Part shown: in pieces, positions 8,810-16,869 of the stretch
Position numbering within the stretch: the first letter of the stretch is position 1
Layout of the letters: every line of letters begins with the position of its first letter
Assembly: GCA_020250175.1 (NCBI GenBank)
Contig: JADCEN010000080.1
Coordinates: forward strand, 1 to 40,306
Origin: Rhodobacter sp.
GTDB taxonomy: Bacteria; Pseudomonadota; Alphaproteobacteria; Rhodobacterales; Rhodobacteraceae
Length of the DNA: 40,306 nucleotides
Direction: 5' to 3'
Position numbers and translations under genes: made by a program
Notes under the pieces: model-generated
The model's input: the letters and a program-made list of their open reading frames with translations, nothing else
Databases searched by the model: none
What the model was told of the DNA's origin: nothing

Positions 8810-10168
8810 GTGAACCCGAACGAACTGATCATCCGCTTTGAAACCGTTGACCGCCAGACCGAAGGGCCTGTGACGCGCCTTGTCGGCTTTGTGCGGGCGC
8901 GCAACCTGCTGCCGCTGATGGATGCGGCCACGCTGGAAGCAAACCCCCGCACCGCCAAGGTCGGCCAGATCACCTCCGACATCCGCGAGTCGATCGAAAC
9001 CACCCCGGAGCTGTTCCCTTTCAAGACAAAGGGCATCCTCGTGGCCTCGGCGAACTGCAAGGAACTTGAGCGGCGGCGCTACCACATGACCTTCGAGAAC
9101 CCTGCCATCGAAGGCATTCTGGATGGCGGCCACAACACGCTCGCGATAGGCTTGCATATCCTCTCGGTCGCCGGGGTGGAGCCGCGCGAAATCAAGCGGC
9201 TGAAGACCTGGCCAGACTTCAAGGAAGCCTGGGACGCAAATCAGGACAAGGTGAAGGTACTGAAAGCGTCAGCGGCATCGGGCGAGGGCGGTCCGCTGGA
9301 CTTCCTCGTGCCAGTCGAAGTGCTGATTCCGAGCGATCCCGACGACGACCTGCGGTTCGAGGCGTTCACTTCGTCTCTGTTCGAAATCTGCGCAGCCCGG
9401 AACAACAACCGGCAGTTGGCAGACGAGGCGAAGGCCAACAAGAAGGGCCTATACGATCACCTTCGCCAGACGGTGCCGGAAGAGATCGCCAAACGCGTCG
9501 AGTGGAAGTCGAACGACGGCGGTGACGTGAAAATCCGCGACATCGTTGCGTTGTCCTGGATTCCGCTGACCCTCATGACCTTGCCGGACGGTGTGTCCAA
9601 GCCGCGCGTGGTCGATATCTACAGCCAGAAGGGGAAGTGCTCGACCGCCTTCGATACGCTGATGGAGCATCCCGATGTGTCGAAGCAGACCGGAGACGGA
9701 ACATTCGAACTCCATAGCCAGAGGATCGGCAAAGCTTTAGCCTTGGCAGGTGTGATGCCCGTGCTCTACGACCTGATCTACCGGGAGTTTCCGGCTGCCT
9801 ACAATGAAAGCGGTGGCCGCTTCGGCCGATTGTCTTCGGTCAAGATGGCTTCCGACATGAAGACCAAGCCCGTGACGGCATTCAGCAAGACGCCCGTGCA
9901 GTACAGCTATCCGGACGGGTTCATCATGCCGCTGGTGTACGGCTTGAGTGCCCTGATGCAGACCGATGTAGAAGGAAACGTCGAGTGGCGCGTGGAGGAC
10001 CCCGAGAAGTTCGTCACTGACTCACTTGCAAACGTCGTCCGTCGCTACCGTGCGATCATCGAAGCGTTCGCCGGTGATCCCGCCAAGATCGGCAAGAACG
10101 AGGGCGCCTATACCATTGCAAAAGACGCCTTCGAAACTGAGCTTCTCAAGCTTGGGCAAGTTGCCTGA
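8810..10168 (+). CDS. AIPR-like (abortive infection phage resistance family) protein
   Basis: About 452 residues. The block EGILDGGHNTLAIGLHIL (DGGHNT at 105-110) and the spacing of the following ARNNNRQLADEAKANKKG region resemble AIPR-family proteins, which carry a D/N-G-x-x-T signature and are tied to phage resistance. Their biochemical activity is not established in general. GTG 8810 was preferred to GTG 8717 because AAGGA lies just upstream, and the earlier 31 codons look like non-coding sequence. It follows the methyltransferase after 243 bp with no other gene between, and is the last gene before the attachment-site fragment. With its two upstream neighbours it makes a plausible three-gene defence cassette. 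The family call rests on motif resemblance only. Confidence 0.65.
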   Translation: MNPNELIIRFETVDRQTEGPVTRLVGFVRARNLLPLMDAATLEANPRTAKVGQITSDIRESIETTPELFPFKTKGILVASANCKELERRRYHMTFENPAIEGILDGGHNTLAIGLHILSVAGVEPREIKRLKTWPDFKEAWDANQDKVKVLKASAASGEGGPLDFLVPVEVLIPSDPDDDLRFEAFTSSLFEICAARNNNRQLADEAKANKKGLYDHLRQTVPEEIAKRVEWKSNDGGDVKIRDIVALSWIPLTLMTLPDGVSKPRVVDIYSQKGKCSTAFDTLMEHPDVSKQTGDGTFELHSQRIGKALALAGVMPVLYDLIYREFPAAYNESGGRFGRLSSVKMASDMKTKPVTAFSKTPVQYSYPDGFIMPLVYGLSALMQTDVEGNVEWRVEDPEKFVTDSLANVVRRYRAIIEAFAGDPAKIGKNEGAYTIAKDAFETELLKLGQVA

Positions 10169-10326
10169 GACGGCAAGAAAACTGATCTGGTGGCATCCTA
10201 TTGATGCCGCCAGGTTCCCCGGTCCGCCTCAGCTGGGAACGTTTGGGAGGTAGAGCTTCCGAGTGTTGAAAGCGGGCCCGGCGGCGACGGGTCAACAATA
10301 GGTCAACCGATGTATCTTCTTCGTTC

Positions 10327-10376
10327 GCCGTCCTGCGCCGTCCAGTGCGGTCTGGTGCCGTCCAATGCAGTCGAAA
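10327..10376. repeat. Tandem 10-bp repeats, candidate integrase arm sites
   Basis: Five consecutive decamers begin GCCGTCC, GCCGTCC, GCGGTCT, GCCGTCC and GCAGTCG at 10327, 10337, 10347, 10357 and 10367. A period near one helical turn puts every copy on the same DNA face. They lie about 70 bp before the tRNA fragment, as expected of arm-type binding sites of a tyrosine integrase. Confidence 0.5.
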
Positions 10377-10446
10377 CACGTTTCCGGATCAAGCGGTTAC
10401 CGTTTAACCATATGAAATATAAGGAAAAGCCAAATCCTAGGTGTGG

Positions 10447-10494
10447 GGGCTCATAACCTGAAGGCCGCAGGTTCAAATCCTGCCCCCGCAACCA
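10447..10494 (+). other. Attachment-site remnant: 3' part of initiator tRNA-fMet
   Basis: The segment contains a CTCATAA anticodon loop (CAT), the 3' anticodon strand CCTGAAGG, a T-arm with stem GCAGG/CCTGC, and the acceptor 3' strand ending ACCA at 10491-10494. This matches the 3' half of bacterial initiator tRNA-fMet. The D-arm and 5' acceptor strand (expected CGCGGGG) are absent upstream, so it is not a working tRNA. Integrases of the P4 type recombine in the 3' end of tRNA genes and leave such a duplicate at the far boundary. The intact gene would lie left of this window. Confidence 0.8.
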
Positions 10495-10534
10495 CACTTT
10501 ATAACAAGATATCAATGGCTTAGGCCAACGAAGA

Positions 10535-10554
10535 GCGCCCCACGGGGCGCATTT
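10535..10554 (+). terminator. Rho-independent terminator after the tRNA fragment
   Basis: GCGCCCC (10535-10541), loop AC, GGGGCGC (10544-10550), then ATTTT. It probably served the original tRNA-fMet gene, which supports the view that sequence right of 10494 is the pre-integration chromosome side. Confidence 0.75.
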
Positions 10555-10645
10555 TGTGTTGCAACACTGCGCAACACATTCCCACAAGATTCCAAAGGCT
10601 TACAGGCGTTCCAAATTCTTCCGTGCGACACATGTGCGACGTAAG

Positions 10646-10729
10646 GTAAGCGGCGGGTATCTGCGCGATCTGTTCACGAAGCTGGCCAATGGTCATCTCG
10701 CCAGCGACATCGACGCTCTGATGCCATGA
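10646..10729 (+). pseudogene. IS66-like transposase C-terminal remnant
   Basis: Reading toward TGA at 10727-10729 gives a peptide ending DLFTKLANGHLASDIDALMP. This resembles the extreme C-terminus of IS66-family TnpC proteins, where a helix precedes an IDxLLPW-type ending. Nothing upstream continues the protein, so only a scrap remains. Confidence 0.45.
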
Positions 10730-10895
10730 GCCTATGCCCAGCAGGCCGACGGCGCATAAGGACCTCGTCCCGTAGTCCCTGACGAGCTACTTATCCCCTC
10801 CGCTCCACCACGCCACCGCGCAAGCGGAAACTCAATGGGGCGTAGCCGCCGCTTACGATGCAGGTCCGCGTCAGCCCAAAGCTCCATACTTGCGC

Positions 10896-10986
10896 ATTCC
10901 ACGGAAGACGGGCACCGATTCCATGTGATCGTGGGCATTCGTTCCACGGCATGGTGGGCAGCCATTCCACGGGAAGGTGGGCGGCT
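10896..10986 (-). repeat. IS21-like end repeats (four copies of about 22 bp)
   Basis: ATTCCACGG-type units start near 10896, 10917, 10941 and 10964, each followed by a GGGCA/GGGCG block. Multiple short end repeats like these serve as transposase-binding sites at IS21-family termini. They lie downstream of the decayed istB, marking that end of the element. Confidence 0.5.
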
Positions 10987-11010
10987 GATCCGACCGGCGG
11001 TTTCATGGAG

Positions 11011-11809
11011 TCAGGCTTGGGCTGACAGGTCAAGGCCTGTGTTGCGGGCGGCGGCTTTTCGCATGCTTTCTCCGGTAAGTTTGAGCCCGTGGGCATTGTA
11101 CAGTGAGCCATTGGGCGCCATTGGTTCAAGCCCAATGGCGAACGCGATCGAGGATGGCGTCGGCCAGGGTTGGGTCGCCGATCGCCTCGTGCCAGTGCTC
11201 GACGGGCAGTTGGCTGGTGACGATGGTGGTGGCGCGGCCATGGCGGTCTTCGAGGATTTCCAGGAGGTCACGGCGCTCCGGGGCAGTCAGGACGGCGAGG
11301 CCCCAATCATCGATGATCAGCACCTCCATGCGGGCGATCGTTTTCAGGATGCGTTCGTGGCGCCCGTCGCCGCGGGCGAGCGCCAGGGCTTCGAACATGC
11401 GCGGGGCGCGCTGATAGAGGACCGGCCGACCGTCACGGCACGCCTTGTGGCCGAGAGCGCAGGCGATCCAGCTATTGCCGAGGCCGGTGGGGCCGGTGAT
11501 CAGCAGGTTCTCATGGCGGGCAATCCAGCCGCCATCGGCAAGATGCGCCATGACACTGCGGTCGAGGCCACGGGGCGTGCGCAGGTCCAGATCCTCGACG
11601 CTGGCATCCTGACGCAGGGCGGCGAACTTCAGCGGCGAGGCCAGCTTCTTGCAGTCACGTTCAGCGGCCTCACGGTCAACCAGCAGGCCGAGACGCTCTT
11701 CGAACGAGAGATCGTCGAAGGCGGTCGACCTTCGCTGCTCGTCAAGCGCTTTGGCAATGCCGGACAGGCCGAGGGCCAACAGTCGGTCATGGGTGGGATG
11801 GGTCAGCAT
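11011..11809 (-). pseudogene. istB: IS21-family istB helper ATPase, decayed
   Basis: IstB is the AAA+ helper of IS21 transposition. Residues 1-222 read well (LTHPTHDRLLALGL through DPTLADAILDR). The frame then breaks at about 11140 and the expected tail (LKLTGESMRK) continues in another frame. The break coincides with about 40 extra bases containing a perfect 9-bp hairpin (CGCCATTGG / CCAATGGCG, 11116-11140). The Walker A motif reads GPTGLGNS rather than GxxGxGKS, so the nucleotide-binding lysine is replaced by asparagine. Walker B LIIDDWG is kept. It starts 12 bp after the istA stop, the usual IS21 layout. Confidence 0.85.
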
Positions 11810-11821
11810 CTTGGTCCTTTC

Positions 11822-12500
11822 TCAGTGGTAATAACCGCCGCCACGGATGTTGGCGTGCTGGAGGGGGGCGGCTTCTTCGGAGCCTTCCAGGAAGGCGTGG
11901 TCGAGACCGGTCTTCAGGATTGAACGGATCGAGGTCACGATGCGCGCACGGATGGTGACATCCCGCTGACAGGCCGCATCGACACGCTCGGGGCCGTAGG
12001 TCTTGACCAAGGACAGCACACCCAGACAGGTGCGGAAACCCTGCTCGGGGTGCGGGCGGTCTGTCCTCACCATCTCGCAAAAGGCGGCCACGCCCGGGCC
12101 GGTCTTCGTCGCCTGCGCCAACATTCTGGCTGGTGTCCATTTGCCCAACCTGCGGTGCGCGGAGGGCATATGGTCGGCCACAGTGACATGACCGCGCCGA
12201 CCGGACGTGCGCGCATGGCTGGCAACCCGCTGACCGCGATGGAATATCTCGACCGTCCGCCCTGCGATGCGGACGTCGACCTCTTGTTTGATCAGGGCAA
12301 AGGGGACGGAACACCACGAACCGTCGACTTCGGCGTGGTAGTCCGGGGCCACGCGGGCGCGCTGAGCCAAAGTCGGATTGGGCGGGCGAAGACATAGGGA
12401 TCGGCCGGCAGCAGCTGCAGGCTGGGCCGGTCCAGCGTGGCGAACAGATCGGCGCGGCTGGCGCCCTAGCCGCGCATCACGCGCATATTCAACTCGTCCA
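11822..12500 (-). pseudogene. istA: IS21-family istA transposase, C-terminal remnant
   Basis: From about 12370 down to the TGA at 11822 the frame gives the IstA C-terminus (VAPDYHAEVDGSWCSVPFAL, then KWTPARMLAQATKTG). Further upstream, sequence equivalent to LNMRVMRG-stop-GASRADLF shows an in-frame TAG and a frame change. The DDE catalytic core is missing. This is a non-functional relic of the same element as the adjacent istB. Confidence 0.85.
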
Positions 12501-12502
12501 TC

Positions 12503-12820
12503 CTCGACGAGTGGGGGCCTTCCGTGCTGACTGCATCCGAACGACGCGACCTGCTGGAAATCCTCGAAGACCGTCAGGGCTGCGGTTCAACGATCATCAG
12601 CAGCCAACTTCCGGTCGGGCATTGGCACGACGCCACCGGTGATCCAACCCCGGCTGACGCCATTCTCGACCGGCTCGTCCGTAACGCCCACCGACTGCCC
12701 CTTGCCGGCGAAAGCATGCGAAAGCGAGCAGCCGCGATGAAACCGCTTGACCAACAAGTCGGGCCTGACCCCTTGAACCAGTCGGTCAGAGGGCCCGAGG
12801 CGTGGAATGGCTGCCCATGA
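12503..12820 (+). pseudogene. istB: Second istB fragment, opposite orientation
   Basis: Starting within the Walker B region ([20 protein letters not shown]) the frame runs to the normal IstB tail ([12 protein letters not shown]) plus extra codons to a stop at 12818-12820. The first 130 or so residues of the family are missing. It lies head-to-head with the istA remnant of the other copy, so two IS21-like elements were joined here and lost their middles. Confidence 0.8.
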
Positions 12821-12852
12821 GTCGTGAAATCGGCGCCCATCTGCCGTGGAAT
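12801..12852 (+). repeat. IS21-like end repeats of the second copy
   Basis: CGTGGAAT (12801), CGTGAAAT (12823) and CGTGGAAT (12845) recur with exact 22-bp spacing. They are the same motif, reverse complemented, as the repeats at 10896-10986, which confirms that the second istB fragment carries its own IS end. Confidence 0.5.
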
Positions 12853-13065
12853 ACGCATTCTGTGAAAACATCGCACAATCAAACCGTTGAATCAGACACC
12901 TAAAGCAGGCGGGAAAAGGGGCAACGGCGCCTCAGGCGCAAGTTCCGCAACAACGTCGTCTCGGAAAGAAAACTGTAACCGCTCAGACGTCGAATTCTGC
13001 CCTGTCCTCTCCATTCATTCCATGAGGGCCAAACGGAGGCCCGGACAACGAGACAGGAGCACCAA

Positions 13066-14013
13066 ATGACCGCCTTGAGACTGATCCTTGCCGCCGCAAC
13101 TGCGCTTTGCACCTGCGTCCCTGCCTTTGCGGGCGAACAGCCGAACCTGTTGATCGTCAGCGAGGATGCTGACCAAGACACGATCCCCCGCAATTCGCGA
13201 ATCTTCAACCGCGTCGAGCGCGCGATTGCAAGCGAAATGCAGGCCAAGGGCTTTCGCGTCTACGACGAGACGGCGGTGAGCATGGACATCACCGACCCGC
13301 ATCGTACCCGTCGCAACGATGCGGAACTGATCAGCGTCGCCCGTCGGGTGTCCGCGCCGATCGACGCAATCACGGTGTTCCAGATCTACGCCTCGACCGA
13401 GAAGAATCAGTATGCCGACATCGTCGATCTGCGGGTGCGCATCGACGGACGAATTCTTGAGGTCGCCAACGGCACCTTCCTGGGCGCCTATGAGGTGAGC
13501 TATGGCCCGGGCGATCTGCCGCCCCTGCCGGTCAACTGCGACCGCGATTGCGTGCTTGAACACGTCGGTGACCAGGCGCGCCGGGTGGCGGCCGATGTCG
13601 GCGCGGAACTGGCGGCGCGGCTCGACGCGATCTCGCCAGTTGCAACTGCGGGCAGTGTCAATGCCGGCGCGGCGGGCGCGGTGCCGGAGGCGGTTCAGAC
13701 CGTCACCCTGGCCGCACCGGCAGCAGAGTGCGACGGGCTGACCCAGGCCTATACGCTGCAGTTCCGCGGGTTCGAGCCGTCCGAACTGACCCGGATCGAG
13801 GAGTATCTGGTGTCGTTCAAGGGCTACGACCATCACCGGCCGCTGCGGACGGATACGGTGCAGTCGGACTACTGGTACGAGACCTGCTCAGACGCGGCGC
13901 GGCTTAACCGCAATCTGCGGCTGATGACCGAGATCATGGACACCGACGCGCGGGTCGCGGTGACCGCCCAGCGGATCGAAATCGAAAAGCGGCGGGTGCC
14001 GGTGGAGCGCTGA
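13066..14013 (+). CDS. Exported protein of unknown family, paralogue A1
   Basis: 315 residues with a clear signal peptide (about 1-22, cleavage after AFA). The N-terminal domain begins PNLLIVSEDADQDTIPRNSR and includes a conserved FRVYDETA block. The C-terminal domain after about residue 220 is separated by an Ala/Val-rich linker. Paired cysteines (CDRDC, AECD, YETC) suggest disulphides in the periplasm. The protein at 23324-24235 is an evident paralogue across its whole length. ACAGGAG lies just upstream of the ATG. It stands immediately before a WD40-caspase gene, as its paralogue does, so the pair probably works together. I cannot assign a known family; a secreted binding or carrier role is a guess only. 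Confidence 0.85.
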   Translation: MTALRLILAAATALCTCVPAFAGEQPNLLIVSEDADQDTIPRNSRIFNRVERAIASEMQAKGFRVYDETAVSMDITDPHRTRRNDAELISVARRVSAPIDAITVFQIYASTEKNQYADIVDLRVRIDGRILEVANGTFLGAYEVSYGPGDLPPLPVNCDRDCVLEHVGDQARRVAADVGAELAARLDAISPVATAGSVNAGAAGAVPEAVQTVTLAAPAAECDGLTQAYTLQFRGFEPSELTRIEEYLVSFKGYDHHRPLRTDTVQSDYWYETCSDAARLNRNLRLMTEIMDTDARVAVTAQRIEIEKRRVPVER

Positions 14014-14026
14014 TCCCAAACGATTG

Positions 14027-14055
14027 AAAAAGGGCCGGGTCTTCCGGCCCTTTTC
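14027..14055 (+). terminator. Hairpin between A1 and WD40-caspase 1
   Basis: AAAAAGGGCCGG, a 5-base loop, then CCGGCCCTTTTCC forms a strong stem followed by T residues. It would end or attenuate transcription after the A1 gene, so the following WD40-caspase may be expressed at a different level or from its own promoter. Confidence 0.65.
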
Positions 14056-14116
14056 CTTGCCCGGAAGGCCGACCTCGGCCATCCTCGCGCTGAACCCAAC
14101 CTTCCGGAGCTTGCCC

Positions 14117-16816
14117 ATGCTGCGTTTGCTGCCTGTCCTGTTTGCACTGGCGTTAGCGACGGCGCTGAACGCCCAGTCCGCCCCGCCGACGCTGTTCGAG
14201 GGGCATGTTGGCCCGGTAAGTGCTGCGGCCTATGCGCCGGATGGACGCATGATCCTGACCGGCGGCGATGACGGCACCGCCCGACTGTGGGATGCTGAGA
14301 CGGGACAGGAGATCAGGCGCTTCACCGGGCATCGGGGCAGCGTCACCTCCGTCGCCTTCAGTCCGGACGGTCGGCAGGTGCTGACCGGGAGCGGGGACGA
14401 CACCGCCCGGCTTTGGGACACCGCGACGGGGCAGGAGTTCCGGTCCTTTACCGGGCATGGCAGTTCGGTCCTCTCCGTTGCCTTCAGCCCGGACGGTCGG
14501 CAGGTGCTGACCGGGAGCGGGGACGAAACCGCCCGGCTGTGGGACGCCGCGACGGGGCGGGAAATCCGGTCCTTCACCGGGCACAAGCTTGAGGTCGCCT
14601 CCGTCGCCTTTAGTCCGGACGGGCGGCAGGTGCTGACCGGGAGCTGGGACTACACCGCCCGGCTGTGGGACTCCGCGACGGGGCAGGAGATCCGGTCCTT
14701 CACCGGGCATGAGAGCGCGGTCTATTCTGTCGCCTTCAGCCCGGACGGGCGGCAGGTGCTGACCGGGAGCCTGGACCACACCGCCCGACTGTGGGACGCC
14801 GCGACAGGCCGGGAAATCCGGCGCTTCACCGGGCGTGAGTCCACCATGCATGAGTACTCGGTCTCCTCCGTCGCCTTCAGCCCGGACGGGCGGCAGGTGC
14901 TGACCGGGAACTGGGACGCCATCGCCCGGCTGTGGGACGCCGCGACGGGGCAGGAGATCCGGTCCTTCACCGGGCATGGGGAAGGGGTCATGTCCGTCGC
15001 CTTCAGCCCGGACGGGCGGCAGGTGCTGACCCAGAGCCGTGACACCACCGCCCGGCTGTGGGACGCCGCGACGGGGCGGGAGATACGGTCCTTCACCGGG
15101 CATGGGGGGTGGGTCTTCTCCGTCGCCTTCAGCCCGGACGGGCGGCAGGTGCTGACCGGGAGCTTGGACAAGACCGCTCGGCTGTGGGACGCCGCGACGG
15201 GGCGGGAGATACGGTCCTTCACCGGGCATGGGGGGTGGGTCACCTCCGTCGCTTTCAGCCCCGACGGGCGGCAGGTGCTGACCGGGAGCTTCGACAAGAC
15301 CGCCCGTCTGTGGGACGCCGCGACGGGGCAGGAGATCCGGTCCTTCACCGGGCATGGGGGAAGAGTCACCGCCGTCGCCTTCAACCCGGACGACAGTCGG
15401 CAGGTGCTGACCGGGAGTGAAGACCACACCGCGCGGCTGTGGGACGCTGCGTCGGGGACGGAGGTCCGATCCTTCACCGGGCATGGGCGTGAGGTCATGT
15501 CCGTCGCCTTCAGCCCGGACGGGCGGCAGGTGCTGACCGGGAGCGGCGACGCCACCGCCCGGCTGTGGGACGCCGCGACGGGGCAGGAGATACGGTCCTT
15601 CACAGGGCATGAGAGCGCGGTCTATTCTGTCGCCGTCAGCCCGGACGGGCGGCAGGTGCTGACCGGGAGCTCTGACACCACCGCCCGGCTTTGGGACGTC
15701 GCGACGAGGCGAGAGATCGGGTCCTTCACCGGGCATGGGGGTGAGGTCATCTCCGTCGTCTTCAGCCCGGACGGGCGGCAGGTGCTGACCGGGAGTGTGG
15801 ACGCCACCGCCCGGCTGTGGGACACAGCGACGGGACGGGAACTGGCAACCTTGCCGCATTTCCTCTTTGTCCTAGGCGTCGCTTTCGCACCCGACGGTCG
15901 CGCCGTTCTGACGGGCGGCATCGACGGCATAGCCCGGCTCTGGCCGCTTGACCGCGCGTTCTGGCCCCAGCAGCGGTTCACGGCCGAGCCGCGCCCGCGC
16001 GCGCTGGCCCTGATCATCGGCAACCGCACCTATACCCGGGGCGCGCCCGAGGTCGCCTATGCCCATAACGACGCCGATGCCTTTTACACCCTGTTCACCG
16101 AGGTGATGGGCCTTGACCCGCAGAAGGTGATCCTGCGCAAGGAGGTGGGGTCGGTCGAGTTCCAGGAGCTGTTCGGATCGGACCAGGTGCCGGGCCTGCT
16201 CGACAGCCTCGCCGAGTTCGTGGACGAGATCTTTGTCGTCTATATCGGCCATGGCGCACCGGGTTTCGACCGCGACGGCACGCCGATCCCCTATGTGCTG
16301 CCGGTAGACGTGTCCGGCGCCAACCCGGCGCTTGGAGGCATGGCCCTGTCCGACCTTAAGGACCGGTTGAAGGCGCTGCAGGTGCCGCAAGTGACGCTGA
16401 TCCTCGATGCCTGTTTCTCGGGTCTGTCGCACGCAGGTCCGGTGGTTCCGCAGGCTTCGCCGATTGGCGTCGGCTTTGCCGAACCTTTGGTCACGGCCAA
16501 CCTGACTGTGATGAGCGCAACTGCTTTTGAAGAGCCGCAATATGCCAGTTGGCTGGATGCCGAAAAGCACAGTGCGCTGAGCTATTCTGTTCTTCGCGGG
16601 CTTTATGGCGAGGCTGATGAAACAGGCGACGCAGACGGTCGGGTAACCATCCGGGAGCTGGAGGACTATGTTCGCGAACAGGTGACCTTCTCTGTCCTGT
16701 CGCGGCTTCAGCGGCGGCAGTCGCCGTATCTCAGCCATTCCGGCGAGAACTTCACGATGGTCGATTTCAGCCGGTCCGAAAGCCGACCTGCGTTCCCCGT
16801 GGCAGGTGCAGAATGA
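14117..16816 (+). CDS. Exported WD40 (14 repeats)-caspase-like protease 1
   Basis: 899 residues. A signal peptide (MLRLLPVLFALALATALNAQ) precedes 14 WD40 repeats, mostly 42 residues with the core SVAFSPDGRQVLTGS and TARLWD. Fourteen repeats equal two seven-bladed propellers. The C-terminal peptidase C14 domain starts at LALIIGNRTY and has catalytic His712 (YIGHG) and Cys766 (LDACFSG), so it is likely active. Repeats are nearly identical in DNA; most differences fall at the three residues after GH, one before SVAF, and the two flanking D in TGSxDx. ATG 14117 was chosen over 14024 because GGAG is 7 bp upstream and the signal peptide begins there. The last four bases (ATGA) overlap a possible start of the next gene. 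Substrates and ligand are unknown. Confidence 0.92.
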   Translation: MLRLLPVLFALALATALNAQSAPPTLFEGHVGPVSAAAYAPDGRMILTGGDDGTARLWDAETGQEIRRFTGHRGSVTSVAFSPDGRQVLTGSGDDTARLWDTATGQEFRSFTGHGSSVLSVAFSPDGRQVLTGSGDETARLWDAATGREIRSFTGHKLEVASVAFSPDGRQVLTGSWDYTARLWDSATGQEIRSFTGHESAVYSVAFSPDGRQVLTGSLDHTARLWDAATGREIRRFTGRESTMHEYSVSSVAFSPDGRQVLTGNWDAIARLWDAATGQEIRSFTGHGEGVMSVAFSPDGRQVLTQSRDTTARLWDAATGREIRSFTGHGGWVFSVAFSPDGRQVLTGSLDKTARLWDAATGREIRSFTGHGGWVTSVAFSPDGRQVLTGSFDKTARLWDAATGQEIRSFTGHGGRVTAVAFNPDDSRQVLTGSEDHTARLWDAASGTEVRSFTGHGREVMSVAFSPDGRQVLTGSGDATARLWDAATGQEIRSFTGHESAVYSVAVSPDGRQVLTGSSDTTARLWDVATRREIGSFTGHGGEVISVVFSPDGRQVLTGSVDATARLWDTATGRELATLPHFLFVLGVAFAPDGRAVLTGGIDGIARLWPLDRAFWPQQRFTAEPRPRALALIIGNRTYTRGAPEVAYAHNDADAFYTLFTEVMGLDPQKVILRKEVGSVEFQELFGSDQVPGLLDSLAEFVDEIFVVYIGHGAPGFDRDGTPIPYVLPVDVSGANPALGGMALSDLKDRLKALQVPQVTLILDACFSGLSHAGPVVPQASPIGVGFAEPLVTANLTVMSATAFEEPQYASWLDAEKHSALSYSVLRGLYGEADETGDADGRVTIRELEDYVREQVTFSVLSRLQRRQSPYLSHSGENFTMVDFSRSESRPAFPVAGAE

Positions 16817-16869
16817 TCCCGGTGAGCCGATTGCAAGGTCGGCAGCGAAGCAATTTGGGAGAATCGGAC

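Noticed and set aside
10435-10494. Complete tRNA gene
   Set aside because: No D-arm and no 5' acceptor strand pairing with the CCCCGCA end can be found upstream; only the 3' half exists.
10303-10587. 94-codon minus ORF containing RGQDLNLRPSGYEP
   Set aside because: This peptide is a well-known artefact of translating the antisense of a tRNA 3' end; the region is the tRNA-fMet fragment.
10835-11923. 362-codon plus ORF across the IS21-like region
   Set aside because: Antisense of decayed istB; product shows no family resemblance.
14153-15859. Long minus-strand ORF (568 codons) opposite the WD40 repeats, rich in PGQHLPPV repeats
   Set aside because: The WD40 unit is 126 bp, a multiple of three, so any stop-free antisense frame stays open through all units. 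There is no ribosome binding site, and the sense frame has full domain logic.
14225-15955. CRISPR array or non-coding tandem repeat
   Set aside because: The repeats are 126 bp with no unique spacers and are in-frame coding WD40 units.
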